Positions 63,140 to 64,000 of a stretch of 64,000 nt of DNA are shown in pieces (position 1 is the first letter of the stretch; every line of letters starts with the position of its first letter). This DNA is from Treponema brennaborense (lineage in GTDB: Bacteria; Spirochaetota; Spirochaetia; Treponematales; Treponemataceae), in assembly GCA_023666275.1 (NCBI GenBank), contig JAMPCJ010000002.1, positions 186,001-250,000 on the forward strand. The letters run 5' to 3'. A program made the position numbers and the translations under genes. The notes below the pieces were generated by a model. That model had not been told where the DNA came from. It ran no database searches and was given only the letters and a program-made list of their open reading frames with translations.

Positions 63140-64000
63140 CTACGCTGTTTTTCGGATTACGCGCAGCTTTGCGCTTCTTGACGGAGAATTCTGCCGGATT
63201 TCTTCTTCCGACGGCAGCACAGCTTTTCTTGCAAGCAATACTGCTTCAGCTTTCCCTCTACAAGTACATATCGGCTGTTCCGGCGGACAAATACACTGTT
63301 TTGAAAGCATCCTGAAATAATCTTTTACGATTTTATCTTCCAAAGAATGAAATGTAATGACGCCGAGTTTCCCTTCCGTTTTTAAAACCGAAAAAGCCGA
63401 TTTCAGCGCCGGAAGCAGATGTTCAAGTTCGCCGTTGACGGCAATGCGGAGTGCCTGAAACGTTTTTGTTGCCGGATGAATTGCTCCGTGCCGATAAGAA
63501 GCGGGAACCGCGCGATATATAATATCCGCCAGCATTTTCGGGGATGAGATTCTTGCATTCCCGCGCGCTTCGATTATCGCACGCGAAATACGCCGGCTGT
63601 ATCGTTCCCCGCCGAACTGATAAATCAAATTTGCCAGTTTTTCTTCATCGAGCGTGTGAATCAGCGTTTCGGCGCTTTCTCCGGCATTTTGGTTCAGCCG
63701 CATATCGAGATGCCCGTCCTTTCGAAAAGAAAATCCTCTGTCTGATTTTTCGTAATGAAACAAAGAAATTCCCAAATCAAATAAAATAATATCGGGACGG
63801 GGAATTTCCGCAGGATACGCCGCGTAAAAATCATTGAACCACCCCGAATAAAAAGCCATTCTATCGCCGAAACGGGCAAGACGCTCCTTGGCCCGCGCCT
63901 GAATTTCGGCATCCGCATCCACGCCTATCACACGCAATGCATTAAACTGCGAAAGGAACGCTTCGGAATGACCGCCCTCGCCCAATGTCGAGTCAACCAT
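63140..64000 (-). CDS. rsmH: 16S rRNA m4C1402 methyltransferase RsmH (5' end beyond window)
   Basis: 286 aa visible, lacking about 20-25 N-terminal residues because it runs off the window. The SAM site DSTLGEGGHSEAFL, LFDLGISLFHYEKSDRGFSF, and HPATKTFQALRIAVNGEL with ITFHSLEDKIVKDYF identify RsmH (MraW). The last base of the window lies on an internal ATG, not necessarily the start. First gene of the division cluster here. Confidence 0.95.
   Translation of the reverse strand: MVDSTLGEGGHSEAFLSQFNALRVIGVDADAEIQARAKERLARFGDRMAFYSGWFNDFYAAYPAEIPRPDIILFDLGISLFHYEKSDRGFSFRKDGHLDMRLNQNAGESAETLIHTLDEEKLANLIYQFGGERYSRRISRAIIEARGNARISSPKMLADIIYRAVPASYRHGAIHPATKTFQALRIAVNGELEHLLPALKSAFSVLKTEGKLGVITFHSLEDKIVKDYFRMLSKQCICPPEQPICTCRGKAEAVLLARKAVLPSEEEIRQNSPSRSAKLRVIRKTA

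Overview
The window comes from a spirochaete, most likely a Treponema with roughly balanced G+C. The evidence is a periplasmic-flagellum gene set including a spirochaete-type FlbB, a FlgE hook protein that carries the Lys/Cys/Asn set known for lysinoalanine cross-linking in T. denticola at the same residue numbers, a eukaryotic-type hexokinase, many exported TPR, PEGA and lipoprotein products, and the cell-division block rsmH-ftsL-murF-ftsW-ftsQ-ftsA-ftsZ. Almost all genes lie on the minus strand, so transcription mostly runs from high to low coordinates. I see no rRNA, tRNA, CRISPR array or insertion sequence.

Layout. 1-2568 (minus): rimO (cut by the edge), a RodZ-like protein and lolA. 2847-5506 (plus): argH and an iron-type alcohol dehydrogenase. 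5630-18151 (minus): an orphan Cas2-like protein, prfB with a programmed frameshift, a PEGA-domain protein, ftsY, an exported protein, lolC-lolD-lolE, and mcsA-mcsB-clpC. In this McsB the kinase catalytic residues are gone. 18219-19160 (plus): an exported protein. 19245-23219 (minus): flbB-fliK-flgD-flgE with its own promoter. 23397-28577: an accessory stretch with a chemoreceptor gene broken at a nine-base C/G tract, hairpin-rich DNA, a Gly/Asn-rich lipoprotein, two DUF2442 genes (one beside a possible DUF4160 remnant, one beside an intact DUF4160 gene), and a pair of ~145-bp direct repeats around the intact pair. 28556-44714 (minus): a large HExxH exported protein, hexokinase, a TPR protein, corC-like, ybeY, pgpH-like, phoH and fliJ-I-H-G-F. 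44953-46999 (plus): a membrane-anchored LuxR-type regulator and a lipoprotein. 47021-64000 (minus): fliE-flgC-flgB, hslU-hslV, xerC-type recombinase, topA, dprA, a TPR lipoprotein, xerD-type recombinase, ftsZ-A-Q-W, murF, ftsL and rsmH (cut by the edge).

How the parts relate. Flagellar basal-body, export and hook genes, which form one operon in Borrelia, are here in three blocks (flgBC-fliE; fliFGHIJ; flbB-fliK-flgDE) separated by the regulator/lipoprotein pair and by a 16-kb stretch. The Lol genes supply lipoprotein export for the many lipoproteins. HslUV and ClpC-McsAB supply regulated proteolysis.

The best leads are the catalytically stripped McsB in an otherwise intact mcsA-mcsB-clpC operon, the homopolymer tract that probably phase-varies a chemoreceptor, the repeat-flanked DUF4160/DUF2442 module, a run of consecutive hairpins at 26055-26222, an orphan Cas2-like gene, and several sigma70-like promoters whose -10 box sits 6-7 bases before a start codon without a ribosome-binding site.
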